A DNA stretch of 64,000 nucleotides from Bugula neritina (lineage: Eukaryota; Bryozoa; Gymnolaemata; Cheilostomatida; Bugulidae): contig OZ037765.1 of NCBI GenBank assembly GCA_964035545.1, positions 2,516,501 through 2,580,500 on the forward strand, written 5' to 3'. This document shows positions 42,401 to 57,400 of the stretch, in pieces (within the stretch, counting starts at the first letter, position 1; every line of letters starts with the position of its first letter). The translations under genes and the position numbers were made by a program. The notes under the pieces are model-generated. The model did no database searches and was not told where the DNA came from. It was given only the letters and a program-made list of their open reading frames with translations.

Positions 42401-45400
42401 TATATTATATTGCTACATTTTATAATATTTGTATTATTATATTATAACTATAATTGAATATAATAATGATAGTAAAAATGGCATGCTTATAAAAAGTAAG
42501 TAGAACAGCATTTTTCTTCCTAGTACCTTTCCACTCCGTGTAATGCTACTATATAATACTATGAGTTTAAATTTTTGGTATTTTTATTTATAAATAATTA
42601 TAACGAGATGAATTTTCTAAAAGTACACAGCACCATTTTGCTGTATCAACCATAAGCAAGTTAGTAATGAGGTAGTATGTACATGCTGTATGACGGATAT
42701 AAATGTCATATTAGTTTAACATGTCATTTCTGAAATGAATTAAAACATAGTCAAATAACACGCTAACAATTGTAGCAGGAACTTCTAGCTGCTTCTTTCT
42801 GTAAATAATTTGTGTTTTGCCTTATGTAATATTACAAATAGAATTATGACTATGTCAGACAGGATGTATTGGAGATAAGAACATCCTTTTTTCTAACAAA
42901 TCGCCAACTTTTGCTACATTACATTTTACATTAATATCTACATAATTCATCACATACATCATTTCCCGTACGTCATATAACTAATATCAGATTTAGCATC
43001 TCAAGAAATATCTCCAAGTTTTGATGCTGCATTGTATGATTTCTTTCTCTCTGATCAGTTGCTTGTTTTATTGCCCGTAAGCTGAATTAGTAGCAAGCAT
43101 TAGAGTATTCATGTATAATTGCTTACCATGACTCTGAAAAGCAAGTGGGAAGCTTTCTCCGCCAGAGTCGGGTTGAGCAGATTAGCTGCTACTGTTTCTA
43201 ATTGGATTAACACCTCAGATGCAAACCGGCAAGAGGATATACAAGTTTCAGAGTGAGTTTTCCTCTCCTTCCAATACGGATTACTTAAGTTTTTGAGTCT
43301 TTGTTGTAAGTTGAAGTTTTACAGCCTTAACTAAACAAATCGTTGATTAGAACAATTGCGATCTTATTTATGCTCTTCAAAATTACCCAAATAACATACC
43401 AAGTCTTTAGAAAGAAAGCAACTCCACAAATACCAGAAGTACGCATAATGGCTAATGATAATTATTACAGCTGAATGTAAAAGCCTTGTGATTGAATAAT
43501 CATTTGCATGCATTTCTTTATTATATTGTATTATTTAAACTGTAAATCAGAACTATAAATGTTGCAAAGTAAGGTGTGACAAGCACATACTTTATTTAGT
43601 TTTTATTATCTCTTAACTACTCACACTCATGCTCCTACAGCTGTTGGTAGCATTTTTGTTAACAGTTGGCAAATTTTGAACTCACTGTAGCATGTTGAAG
43701 ATTTTTGTAACTCAACGTTTGTATGAATAGAAAGTAATAGAAGACTCCTGTATTGTATGTGAGTAACCTGCTGCAATAATAGTTTGAATGAGATTAGGCA
43801 CCATGCATTTAAGTTAGCAATAACGCAGATTCATTTCGTAATATGTTACAAATAATTCCAAAAGTTATTCTACCTAAAAGTCACGGCCTAGTTCCTACCC
43901 CATGTACTGTTTCACCATTGTGCGTGCTTACACGCACAAACACACACATGCGCACACATACACTTTCACACTACTGTGGATTCTCTAGATGTCACCGAGT
44001 ATGTTATTTGTAAAGATTGTTGCTAACAGCTGGAGTCAATCATATAATATTGTGCTGTATCAAATTGATCTATGCAAAGCAAAGTATCATAAAAGAAGTG
44101 GAAACATCGGCATTGACTTATCTAGAAAAATATTTGAATATATCATTAAAAATATTAGCATATATCGTTTTAGGTAATCTAGATAATGTATATTTTATGA
44201 CTATGACTGGTCAACACTATAGTTGATATGGCAGCTTATCAAAGAGTCAAGTAGGTGAATATCGGCTCAAATATTTACTTTTATAACTTTGCTACTGCTT
44301 GTAAAAACTAGGAAGCTTCTATCACGTATCTCAAGTCTATATTATATTGACAATGTGTACCACAAAGATGATAACTTAAATGAGTGTTGAAAATTTAAGT
44401 GAAGATTATTGCATATAATAGAGCAGACAACTCTAAATAAAATAATACAGTTTAGTGCAATTTTAAATGCAGTGTTGCATGTAGATTAAAACGGGTTTAT
44501 TAATCGTATAGGTATTATATCAAATTGTGTGACAGTTTTAATTTATAATGAAATTATGTTTGGGTATTTTCCAATGTCAGTTACTCAAAATTTACTGCTG
44601 CTTCCTACTTTTGAATAAATTTGTTTTCTAAAGTGGATACTTGATTGAGGAGTTGTGCACTCTTATCATTGTGAGAAAATAAATAGAAAAAGTTGCTACA
44701 TTAAACTTCTTGTTTCGTTTTTATATCTAGTGCAGCTCCACTCATCATTTTATGCATGAAATAAAGCATTCAACTTCACTGAATAAAAATCTATTTTAAA
44801 AGTTTGCTTTTTAAAAGCAATTAAAATGTTGAAAACTGTTAACCTCTTCAATCATATAGCAACTACTTGAAAAGAATTGAATGAATAAAGTCTACAGTAG
44901 CTACTCAAAGTAAATGACAAAATAAATATTTTTTGTTTTTCTGAGAAAATGATTAATTAATAATTTTCCCAAGAGACCATTTCCCACTCTACAATGCAGA
45001 TTGTTGATTAGATGTTATTGAGTTACTAGTGCAGCTAGTATGATTGGTCTGTGAAACGTCTGCAACTGCAAATCGTCTGCAACTGTTAGTAGAAATGTCT
45101 GTCCCATCAGCTTACACAGAGCTTAATCAATACTCTAATTAGTTTGAGACTTTATCCGCTACAAAATAATAAATGCTGAAAATATTTTTAACTCCAATCG
45201 TCTCTCCATTTGAGTCATTAAGTTGTCTCCCCATTCAAATCAAGGATTTGTCTTCCACCATTTGAGTCAATGAGTTGCCCCAATTTGAGTTCATTAGTTG
45301 TTTGGCCATTTGAGATAAAGGTTTGTTTCCTCATTTGAGTTGAAGAGTAATTCTGCAGAAAAAAGTTACAGTTAGTTTAGGCTCTTTAATGTTTATTGCT

Positions 45401-48400
45401 GACATTGTAAGTTGTTCTCTCACCAATAGAAAAGAATATGAAGGTGCTAAGGCTAAGATATCAGTTAAATACATGTGACTAAGTTGTAACCAGGCAGGTT
45501 TGTGGTTAAAAGAACTGGTTGCTGCTGAATAAATTTCTCTAGATATAAATTGTGTTGGTTTTTCGTTGTATGGCAAATTATTCAGAATGAAAACATGTCA
45601 AGTTATTTAGGTTTATCATTAAAACAGTTTATCATAAACAGGTGTCGGTGTTTTTTATGAAAATAAATTTCTACCAGGCAACTCTCTGCTTATAGATACA
45701 CAGTATAAGACTACAGTTGTGTTAAGCTTGCAATGTTATTTATAATGTATTATGACAATATTCATTGTTTTGCCATTTATATTCATGATACTCAGAAATA
45801 AAATAACCTACCAGCTTAGTAAGTGAGTTTTAAGCAAGTCTCATTCTGAATTTTTTCTAAGTCTTTTGCATTATGTTGGCTAAACTGCTTCAACCTGTAA
45901 AATATCATTTTATAAATTGACCAGCCACTACGTGGTATAAAGCCTTGTTTATACATGGCAATATAGACTATAAGTTTCTCCAACAACTGGTAATATTAAA
46001 GTACTGCCTGTAACTTCAGTTGATTATGAAGACTATAAAGATGAAGGAGGTTTGATATAAAGTTAAGTAGCTGCGGTATACAATACATCTTGTTTACATC
46101 ATGTTCTTTTAGACAACAAAGCGAAATACATACTTCACATTGATACTTGAACAATACTATCTGTACTCTGTCAGGAAAGCTGTAAATGCGTTTACTAAAT
46201 TTAATAGAGCTTTATGTCTTTCCGTAGAGTTGCCTTTCTTGAAGAAATATTTTCTTAGCCTAATATCTAATGCAGCTTGTCATACTTTGATATTCAAATA
46301 TCAGGAAAACAGACTACATTGATAAAAAAGGAATAAAATTTTGTTTAAAATTTCCTTTTAAAAAAGTTTAACTTCCCAACAATTTAAATGACCTATCTTC
46401 ACATATAACGAAATGCAAAACTATGTGTGAGTTTTTTTTATAGCTGTGCAGGGTAATTTACTTGGAAAATTATTGATTTTTCAATTTTATTTGTCAGATA
46501 TAAAGTATATAGTTCATAAAAATATCAATTTGATATTATTGTTTATCAGTTTAATTCAAAGAGTACATGACTTAAGATGAAGCAATTATGGTTACCACTA
46601 TGGGCTGTGGTATTACTAACACAATAGACAATTCGAAGGGATTATTAGCACAAGAATAGAATTAGTACAAAACATCAGATAATAGTAACTTATATACTAT
46701 ATTTAGAAAAGTGCATTGTTTTTAAAATGCCACAACAAATGCCTACACACATGTATATGCAGACTATAATTATATACACACCTGTCTATAATTACTGACT
46801 AGTTATACCATGTGTCTGTTCCAAGTAATAAACACTGCAGTGTTTATATGAACTGTTACAGGTCAGTAGGCTCAATGCTAAGGTATCAGTAGCTATTAGT
46901 TTTTACCTGCTATGCATATTTGACGCAAAGCGAGTGACATTATTCATGAGATTACAGCAGTTTATCTATTAAGTATTATCTTAGCACGCCACACCGTGAC
47001 AAGTGAGAGACGCGAGTATAAATAGGCTGAGCAGTCTTAGTGAATACACACTCTGCTATTACTAGTGCTCCGTTTACTTCAGTTGATCCGAGACTTTCGC
47101 AAAGTACATGTTAAGTTTTAACAAATATTGGATTTAGTAACGAGTGAGACATAATTAGCCATCCGAAGACGTGAACCTTAGTCGCAGACGTAAGTAGAAG
47201 GGACAGTAAATATCTTCTGCTTAACAACATGTCGACTGCGAGCCTTGCTTCACACAGCGGTGGCTATGAGTTGGGCTCATCTCCATCCGCTAAACATTCT
47301 CCTGGTTATTTTCGTATGAGGAGTAGATCAACGCCCCATGCCTACAGGCACTTACGCTACAAGAACTCAAACCTGGGGCAGTCTATAGATCTGCAAGCTA
47401 TGGAGCTACTCCGTGTGTTGTCTGGACCACACAGGTTGGTTTTTAACCAATTTCTACAAACTCAAATAGAATCTTATTTTTAGAGTTCCCGAAACTTGTT
47501 TTAAATAATTGTGATCAGAGTTACGTGTGCATTAAAACACATGCAGCGGAACTGAGAATTTATGAAGCTCCTTCCGTACTTAAGTCATGCAGTAGGAGTT
47601 CTACACCAAGTACTTAAGTCAGCAGGGGCACTCTGTTGTACACTTAAGTCAGCTGGAGCACTACACCAAGTACTTAAGTCAGCAGGGGCACTCTGTTGTA
47701 CACTTAAGTCAGCTGGAGCACTACACCAAGTACTTAAGTCAGTAGGAGTCCTAAATTGAATACCTAGAAAAACTTTGAGAAACGCCCTCAGACTATCAGT
47801 TATGTTGTGAAACTGTTTAGGCTCTTCCATCAATTCTGCCATTTTCTGAGAAACTCAACTTCAACAATAGGATTTAGCATCAATTAATAGTAGTTTCACC
47901 AACAGTTTGTCACGTAAATTTGTAATCCATCTTACAAAATCTAATAGAGTGTAACACAATTAAACTAATGCTAATTTACTAATCATATTATGTAGAATAA
48001 TTATAAATTAGATTTAAGACCATAAATGTCAAGTTGAATGCAGGTTATGCACTAGTATAAATCACTTCTTAAGCTTTCGGATTATGCTGTACGTAGATGG
48101 GTTCATGAAATGGCTATAAATATAGTGTAGAAATGAAACAATAGTAAACACTGAATAGATAAATCACTAACAATAAAACAAACCCCAGACATACTGTAAA
48201 TCCTTTTAATTATTGTTATAGAGTTTTTCAATTTATTTAAAAATTGCAAATGATGAAGTTTGAGATGTAAACGCTATAAGTTAGTATAGCTAGTTGGTCA
48301 TATTGTAGAATAATAAACACTTTTGTCTCTTTCCTCAAAACTTTAGAAGCAAGATTTTGCAATTTATGCTGCAAGTAATGCGAGGAAATTGAAAATTGAT

Positions 48401-51400
48401 TAACAAGTGGGATTTTGCTACACATGAGAGGAAGTATAGCTATTAAAGCTTTATTACTGCAGTGTTATTTTCAAATGTGTATTCTTGTGCTCTGATATTC
48501 CCATATAAAGGCTTTCTCCAGCTATTACAATGAAAACTAAGCTTTTGCCGGTTTTTTATTTTTATTATGTAACGTAGTTTGAAACATGCTGAAAGTGTAG
48601 CTATTTTAATATACAAATTTGTCATCTTACCCTGTGATGTAACAGTTTTCAACACTTTGAGGTTTAGAAAAAAGTAGCTAGCTACTTTTTTCTAAACCTC
48701 AAAGTGTTGAAAACTGTTACATCACAGGGTAAGATGACAAATTTGCTTTTCATGTGTAGGGTGAGAAAAGCAACCTATCTAACAAGTCATACCAGCATAC
48801 TTTACTGACCATTCAAGTCTTTCCTTCTAATAGCAACATGATGTAATTGCAAAGTATTTATTTTTCTACAAAACACACATATCTTCCGTTGAAAGTCACC
48901 ACGTATGCTGGTGAAGTGTTTTTAGGCAATCATAGAGGTTGTTGGCAATATGTAGCTGTTTCTGTATTTGGCAAAGCAGCAGTTATGACTGAATGCTTGT
49001 CCAACCATCAGTTCTGATGATGCCGATATTTGAACTATCAGCTCAGCGGAGCATTGGTCATAGTAGGCCAGCACTTCCATTTGCAGCATCTAAAATAACT
49101 CAGTTTAAGAACTTAGTGACCCAAATCCTGTTGTTTTGTCTTCCAACTGACATAACCTACTCAGTTCTTTTACTCATCAAAGATTGTATATTTCAGGGTT
49201 GAATTAAGTCAATGCAAGTGTCTTTGTTGGGTAACTGTCATGTTCAAATTTGAATATCGAATTTTGAAGTTGCTTCGTTACCTATCCTTAGGTGTAACTT
49301 ATACTTGACTTTCTGTAACTTACACTTAACTTACACCAAATATTTCAACTGCATGATCAGCAATGCTACAAAGACTTGCTCTTTTCAAGATTATTTTATC
49401 AACTCCTAGAAAACAAAACTGTCCTAACTGTCATACACAGTCATAAGATAATAGAATTTGTATTTATATAAACCAGTTACTTCACTTAATATAACAAGTA
49501 GCAATCTATCATTCTAATAGATCAAGTTTGTTCATTTTACACTTGGCGTTTGCAGACGGTAGCTGCATGTATTAAGATATTGTAGCTCTAAGCATAGCAA
49601 GCCTTATAACAGAGTCTATATTCTGCCAGGAACTGTTAAATTACCAAATCAATATCTTGTACCTTATTTAGTGTTGAACCTAATAATATAATTATTTTAA
49701 ATTAGCATAGTCTTAGTGCGTCACATTGGCAGAAATATTTAAATTAAATGCTAATGAAATACAATTGTGTGTTTATGATTCCTTAGGCAAGCAAGTGTGT
49801 ACGTTTGAGGAACCTGCTAAGCTTGCTATAGTCTTACCACATTTTGCGTTAGCATATTAGAGTGCATTTGAACCAAATTATTTAAAACAGAGCCCTATAA
49901 TTCTCTAAAAGTTATATTCTGCAGTGGCAGCCTTCTGTTTATACTACGTGGGTTTTATTACTTAACTTTCCCAGGTCAAGTTGTAAAATTATGTAAATAT
50001 TTTCTAAATATTTATGTAAAGTCAGACTCTGTTTAAGTAATAAAATATGGCAGAAGATAAAAATAGAGCTCAATTATTTTCAAGTACCAGTGTCAATGGT
50101 AATCACTAGGTAATCACTTTTTAACCTGCACGAAATGCATTTGCGTAAAGTCTTGGGGCTATAAAGATTGTCAGCTTTGCCAACGTTGCAATAGATTCTG
50201 TAACCTCCATGTTCAGACAAAACTCAAACCGTTTGTCCTATAAAATCTACAAACTCTTTCTTATTACTGTAATAATATCTGCCTCTCTCAGAAATCAAAC
50301 CTCAGACTTCTAACATGCAAGAAGCAACGATGGAATCCCAACCCAACAATTACTAGCTAGCCAGGAATACAACAACTTTTCATTTGCTGATGACTGATAG
50401 CTAATCATTTGAGATTATCTTTGGCAGAGTCCAGTGTCTTTGACATGTGAGATTAGATCCTATACAACCTCCTGTCACTATCACTAGGCTGTCAGTGATA
50501 AGGAGTGCAGGTGCTTGCATATAGCACATGCAGTGCCATGTCAATATTGGCATGCTTAATTGTATCTCACACTTCCACTCAACAGTAGATGGCTTTTTCA
50601 TTGCTTTAAGCATGTTTTAATAACATCATAGCATAAATAGAAAAAAGCTCAACCTTTTTGTGAGGCTACATCAAGTTATTGGGAATAATCAAGTATGCTA
50701 AAAATTTTCTTAAAATATGCTAAGCAACTTGAGCCCTAATACAAACTAAATACTTTTACAACCAGCAAATAATAATACTCTTTTCAACAGTTGCATATCT
50801 GATGATAGCTTGTTATTTGATGCAATATGTTACGTTAACACCTAACTTGTTTTGTTTCTTAATCTCCATGGAATCATTCACGAGACAGCCAGACTAGAAT
50901 ATAATTTTATATTCAAACCTGAAGCATAAAGGAACACTCAACAATAAGAAATTGTAATCACAACTGTTGAAAGGGAAGCAATTCCAAAGTAGATATTAGA
51001 AATTTTAAATTTTAAATGAAATGATGTAACAAAACTATTGCAATTGCTGATAGAACATTGTCCATTTAAAATTAATAGCATAATAGTTGAAATTATTTAC
51101 TATTTCAATTTTCATTATTCCTAATCAAAATAATTGGTACACTAAAGAAACACGGGAGCTTTTTAAGAAAATGGAGGAAATTCGTTTTCGGCAGTTTTAT
51201 GACTAGCGTTAATTGTCAGGCTAAAGAAACTTAATTTAAATTAAAATAAACTAGTTTTGCTATAATTTGTTCCATTCATACACAGTAAAGGTTTGAGTTT
51301 TTTTTCCACCCAGAGCTTCAAATTTGGAGTTATGGTCTCTTTTTATTAAAACTAGTGCAAGTGCAATAACATTGTCATTTAAAAGCTGTGTGGATGCTTT

Positions 51401-54400
51401 CCATATTTATTTCAGCAGCAATCAATTAGTTCATCAGATAAAATAGTTTCAAAAACTCAAAAATGACAGTCAGTGTTCAAATTTAGCTTTTACAAAATCA
51501 TTGTTATCTGTGTATATATAACAATGGTATTTATTGCTAGATATATTAAGTAAAAAAGTAGCCCAACTTACTGGAATTAAATAAATAAATTTTCAAAACA
51601 TAGCACTGATACATTTATTATCAGTTGGTATGAAATATAAAATTATTGCACTGCTCTAGCTAACATGCATAATCTATAACTAACATGGTGCATGTATGTA
51701 ACATGATTATCATTGTGATTTAAGATGCATTGATTACTGGTGAGAGATTATCCATTCCCAAGCTCCCTATATAAGTGAGTAATGTGAGTGCTAAGCAGCC
51801 CAATCTTACGAAGGTATTCCCTTATGCCAACCTGTGTGCTGCATGCGTAATTTCCCAGTTATTAGAACACACATTATACACTAATTACTGGTGATATGAG
51901 TCTATAATGAAGCAGTAAACAAACTACAAAGTTTGTATCTTAAGATTTAATTAGCATGTTGATTACTTCTGTCAGCTATTTTATAGTCTACAGTATAGGC
52001 AGCACATAGCCTACGGTTCAACAGTGATGTTAATAGTTACCCCCTCCTTCCCCTCCCAATCTTATTAGCTCTCACAAATTGCCATCACAGCTGTTAGCCT
52101 TATAATTCATTTTATGTAAGAGATTTCCTTGCTTAGTTCTTCACATAAGTTAAGCTAGGGTGGTTCTTATAGTAAAAATCTCAAAACATTTAAATCATTT
52201 CTGAAGATACCTCTGACACTTGCATTTTAAAATCTAATATTTACTTACGACTCTGTAGCTACACCAACACTGATCAGGTTGTTTTACTGCTTTTTGCAAC
52301 TTCTGTTAGTTAGATATGAGCTGCAAGTGTACCTGTAACTTCTCATTTGACTTTAAAAAGCTACTGATTTTGTACTTTAAAATATTAGGACTGTTATTAT
52401 ATATGCAAAGAAACCACGCCTCGTAGTTAAAGAGTGATCTAAACCAGAAAGACCAAAAGACAGAAACTATGGATGACTCATTATTCAACAAAAAGTATTT
52501 TGGATGACTCATTATTCAACAAAAAGTATTTTGGGTGACTCATTATTCAACAAAAAGTATTTTGGGTGACTCATTATTCAACAAAAAGTATTTTGGATGA
52601 CTCATATTCAACAAAAAGTATTTTGCTGTCATGTAACTGCTGCTACAGTATTTGAGTTTAAAATTTGATGTCTCTGTCTAGTCATTAGTTGAGTCAGAAG
52701 TTGTGAAATCTCAGTTGACCTACAAATGACCTCAATAGCATGAGTGCATTTTCAAAGCAGGTATTTTATATAGCTGTTAGGAAAAAAATATACATTTGAT
52801 TGCAAAAGGTTATCTGGAAAGTAAAGGTAAAACTTGCAAATTGATTTCATTTTCTTTGTCAAAAATTTCACCAATATTGTTTAAAAACTAAAATTGTCAA
52901 CTTTTGACACTGTTATTAGCAAAGAGAAACTTCCTGCATAGTGTAATCAATGGGCAAGCATCTCTCTGAGTCATGGTGCAGTGGTGTTAAAAAAAATCAA
53001 TTTATATATTTCAACGGTTCACATCCAGTTGCAGCTCTCCATGGATGACATCAATTTCTTGATTTTTTTGTGAAACAAACTTTTTTCATCAGTCATGGCA
53101 AAAAATTTACTGCTTTTTAATTTACTGTTCCAGTTTTTTTTTTCTATCATTTCTCTGCTGTCCAAACAGCTGTACCTGGTGAAGTATCAAATATAACTAT
53201 AATAATTCTCAATAATATAAATTGTTCCATCTCTGGTTTGGGACGTATGGAGTTGAACCCGTAATTTTCAATGTGAAGATGCACTACCCAGTGCGCACTT
53301 TATACCCAATTATATTTACCTGGTACATCAGAACTAGTACGATTTATGAAACATAAAAATATGGATACATAGAAACTGTATATAATGTTGTTTAAATCAC
53401 ATAACCACCAGTACATTATGCATAACTTTACCTATGAGTGCATAATGTACTCAGCTTTCTTGCATTATGAGGGTAGATTTTATAGGATTGAGAAAATAAG
53501 AGCAGTCAGGCAAACAAAACCAATAACTTTGTCAAAAGTAAAGCAGTACATGCTTAAGATTGACTATCAGCATTTCTCAACATTTCACCAAGTTGCTGAT
53601 AACTGAGCGCTGCCTCAGCAGCTGGCAGATGAGATTATGTAATCGTGAGTCAGCTTTCATTCACAGCAGGTGTGAAAGATAGTATGCTTTGCTTTTATAT
53701 AACTCTAGTTGAATCATTTGATGATTTTATTAAACTTCCATGAAATATGTTACTGTCATTCAACAGGCATGTTTAAGGAATTAATACTTTTTACATGCCC
53801 AAATATTAGATTAACAAAAGCTGTCCCCTCTGCCCACCCAAAATGCCAAAATTTTCAAAAATGAACAAAATTTGAAACTGGCAGACTTGCTATAGCTAGA
53901 CGGGAAGTTTTCACTTCTACTTGAGGTTGCAACAGGTTCAGTTCAGTTCCAAAAATTGATTGATTTCTACAATGACCACGAGTCAGTTCAAATTCTGTGA
54001 TGCCATACTGAAAACTTTTAATTGAATTCAACATTGATTTTATGGCCTCTTATTTGACAAGGTTTATTACTTTTTACACTCCCTGTATCTACGTCTATCG
54101 GCAAACCCATATTTTTGTAGTAATGGCAAAAGGATGTTACCTAACTGCATTAGACCTAGTAACTGTATTACTTTGGCTGCACATGCATTGTTGCGAGTTG
54201 CATTTTTTGTAGGATTAAACCGAAAGTTTAAAAAACCAATAAACAAAGTATTGTATTACAACTTTTGTGGGAAAACACTAATTTGAAGATTAAATCTCCC
54301 CCATTGTTTACATGTTGGTTGCTATGGAGATACACCGTGTGACTGCTAATACTTGGATATTCCCAATCACATGGTTCTTTCAGATTAATCATGATGGGAC

Positions 54401-57400
54401 GCAGAAGCTATTTAATTTACGTCAGTCTCTAGTATATGATGTCAACCACGCGATTCATCTCGCATAACTTAGGCTTACTATCTTTCCACAGCATCTTCAT
54501 TATAAAGTGGAATTTCCAATTAGCTTCGTAGATGCTATGCTGATGAAAAGTCGCAATACATGCCTTGACAACTTAAAAAATATTCATATATTCACTCGGA
54601 AGCCATTGCAAAAAGGAAATGGTTGTTCAGTTGACTAATTAATATACATAAGCATAAAATAATGTAGAGAACACGTACCTAAATAAATAAATTGTAGATT
54701 AAAGAGTGTATGTAATCTAAAAATCATTATCTACACTAACCAAACTGGAAAAGCGGCATATAAACTTGCAGAATAAAATGGGTGTATAATAAAAGCTTGG
54801 TCATGGTGCTTCAGTCAATAGGATAAATTATCAAATGTTAGCCTGGAGTAAACTTTTCGGCACAACGTGGGCTATATCTTAAACATTTCCATTGATAGAA
54901 AGACAAAACTATTTGCTAAATCAACAACTGAAATGAAGTAGCAGTTGAGGTTTTTTCATTTTTGAAGTTTTTAACAAGCTATAAAAACCACTACAGTTGT
55001 CAAAAATTGCCTCATTGAGTGAATAATTTAGTTTCGTGCAGCAAACTTTCAAAGCATATAAATGCTATTATGAAAGCTCAAACCTGCTATAACTAACATA
55101 TATACATTATTTGAGCTAAGCTCATGTAACCAGACTATAAACTGTAGCAGGTGACCGTGTAGACATCATAATAATCTCTCACGGAAGTTTATAGTCACCA
55201 TTCCTGTGAGAAACCCCTGATGGAATGGGTTTTTGTTAAAGCGGGCTAAAACTTATTCAAATGAGGCGCAGGAGCAATTATGACTGGGTGCTCTTCCTAA
55301 CATCACCAATGGCCTTTGCCCAAGTTGAAACCATGACCTCTTGTTTACTAGGCAAACACTCTAACCCTTAGACCACGGCTGCTCACAATAATGGTGCTTC
55401 TTTATTACTAGACCATGAGTCATTCTGGTTCCTGAGATACTGCTGGTTCAAATTCCAGTTTTGAGTTTTTTATCTGGTCTGCCGATTTGAATTTAAATAC
55501 CAAAAAAATGTCAACTTCAAACTGCTATAACTCTATGCATTATTAAATACCTACAGATGTGTATAAGATTGCTCTATTACGCAATCATGCACCATCTTAC
55601 CTTGGGCGATATGACCTTCAACTAAGGACCATAGAGCCGTTTTAAAAAGTAAACAAATGGGAAGTTTGACAACAAAAGTGTTTAGAGTGTATTTTAAGGT
55701 CTTCTATTGCTCTCTAAGAGAACTCTAGCTGTTATTTAACTTATTGTTCTTGCGAGGAGACAATATTTGTCAAAACTCAGACCTTTGGTCCGATCAGTTT
55801 AACTTTTCAGATTTTATCTGCAATGTTTTATTTTGTTTTCCTTAAATGCAACATTGCTTAGTCAAAATAAATCAGTTCTCTGATATTAAACTAACCAAAT
55901 TCACAGTTCAAAGCTAAAAGTACCCAATATTCTACTGCAGCTTATATGCAAACTGATTAAAAAACTAATCTTACAAATTACTAGCATGCATGTGCTACTA
56001 GTACTTAACTCGATGGTTGTTTGTTAACTCTTTACATTAATGGGTTATTTAAGAAGCCCAATCTTGTAGTTAAAAAGGTTTAGGAAATTTGAAAGATTCA
56101 AATGTGAAAGTTTGACGAATACTGAGTAAAAGGATGCTTGCTAAGGAATTGTAATGAGTACGTTAAGAAACTAACACGTATGTCAATATGAATTCGAACC
56201 TTCAGAGCACCTCAGGCTCTACTATCTTTATAGTGAACTCATCTATAAACATTTTGGGAATGCTTGGTCAATAAAATATTATTCCATTTATTTTGTGCTG
56301 TTCTATGGCTATTAGCCAATCAGAATCAAGTGTATTCACTAATGCTTCATTAACTCCATTACAATAGCGTAATAAGAATATTAGTATATATGGAAGTTAA
56401 TACAAAACTAGATGCGTGCTAGAACACGATCATTTGCATCTAAGCCAAGTAACTGCATAGCAGGGTATATGTGTGTAACTTTGTGCGTTTTGCGTTGGAG
56501 TAAAACTAGAAGCTGACGCGATGACCAGCTCCGAAGACGCGTACCCATCTTCAGACGCCGGTATAGGCTGCCTACATCTAAATATACCCACTCTTGTTGT
56601 TTCAAACAATCATATCTCTAATAGGTATGTTTATTGCTAGTTTTACTCAAAACCTTGTTAAAAGTAAGACTTGCCTTGTCAGCTATACAGGCTTGCTCAG
56701 TGTTTACAGCTAAAAGGTACTAAAGAATAAATTTTACTAACTTTTTGAGATTTTAGAATTAAGACAACTATGAACTGTAGGATTGAATGCTATTCGGTAC
56801 ACCTATCATGTGTATTTCTCCTAAAGTTGAATTGTATTTAATGGAAGCTAAAATTGTTCAGAAGGCGTGATATTTCGTGATAATATAGCCTATAGCAGGA
56901 CTTCTGCCCACTTTCAATGCTATAGAAATCTGCAGTTGATCTCTCACCCATGCAAGAATTTCATATCTCTTATTTCCGCAAAGCTTTTGATCAAATGTAA
57001 AGTCAATGAGCAGTGACTGTTGTCAATCAAACTATTCATTAATCATAGTTTATCTTCACTTATTGTCACATGAGAGATATATATATAGAAGTCAACATCC
57101 TGCATATACAATAACCATGTGCTAGTTCTAAATACCTTATCTCTGATAGAGTTGTAACATAGTAAATAATGATAACAAGATTTACTTAAAACTGGATTTT
57201 AATTAATCTAATATTGCAGTGTTCACAGTAGCTGTGGGACTGACTAAGCGGATTGTAGTTTTGATTTATACACTTATATTGATACTCTATATGACTAGTA
57301 CTGTGAATAACTAGTACTGTGAGCAACTAGTACTGTGACTAACTAGTACTGTGACCAACTATAGTACTGTGAATCACTAGTACTGTAGTACTGTGAGTAA

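Larger units (their letters stand above)
39421..43127 (+). other. PDE4 intronic region between exons A and B
   Basis: AT-rich intron. It contains a G-rich run (41789-41815) next to a tRNA-like SINE fragment. No other exon with the right donor phase was found. Confidence 0.55.
47756..56315 (+). other. PDE4 intronic region between exons C and E
   Basis: AT-rich intron holding the 132-bp palindrome, an AP-1-motif repeat and several tRNA-like SINE segments, listed separately. Possible degenerate SINE at about 50280-50370. ORFs of 60-70 codons here have no coding features. Confidence 0.55.

Noticed and set aside
47562-47842. Repeat-like ORFs ([10 protein letters not shown] on plus, [10 protein letters not shown] on minus)
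   Set aside because: Open only because the 60-bp minisatellite unit is a multiple of three without stops.
53385-53606. 73-codon ORF in a PDE4 intron
   Set aside because: No family resemblance, splice context or composition shift; expected by chance.
56408-56605. 65-codon minus-strand ORF
   Set aside because: Covers the CpG-rich exon E, whose plus-strand frame has a donor in the right phase; no feature supports the minus reading.
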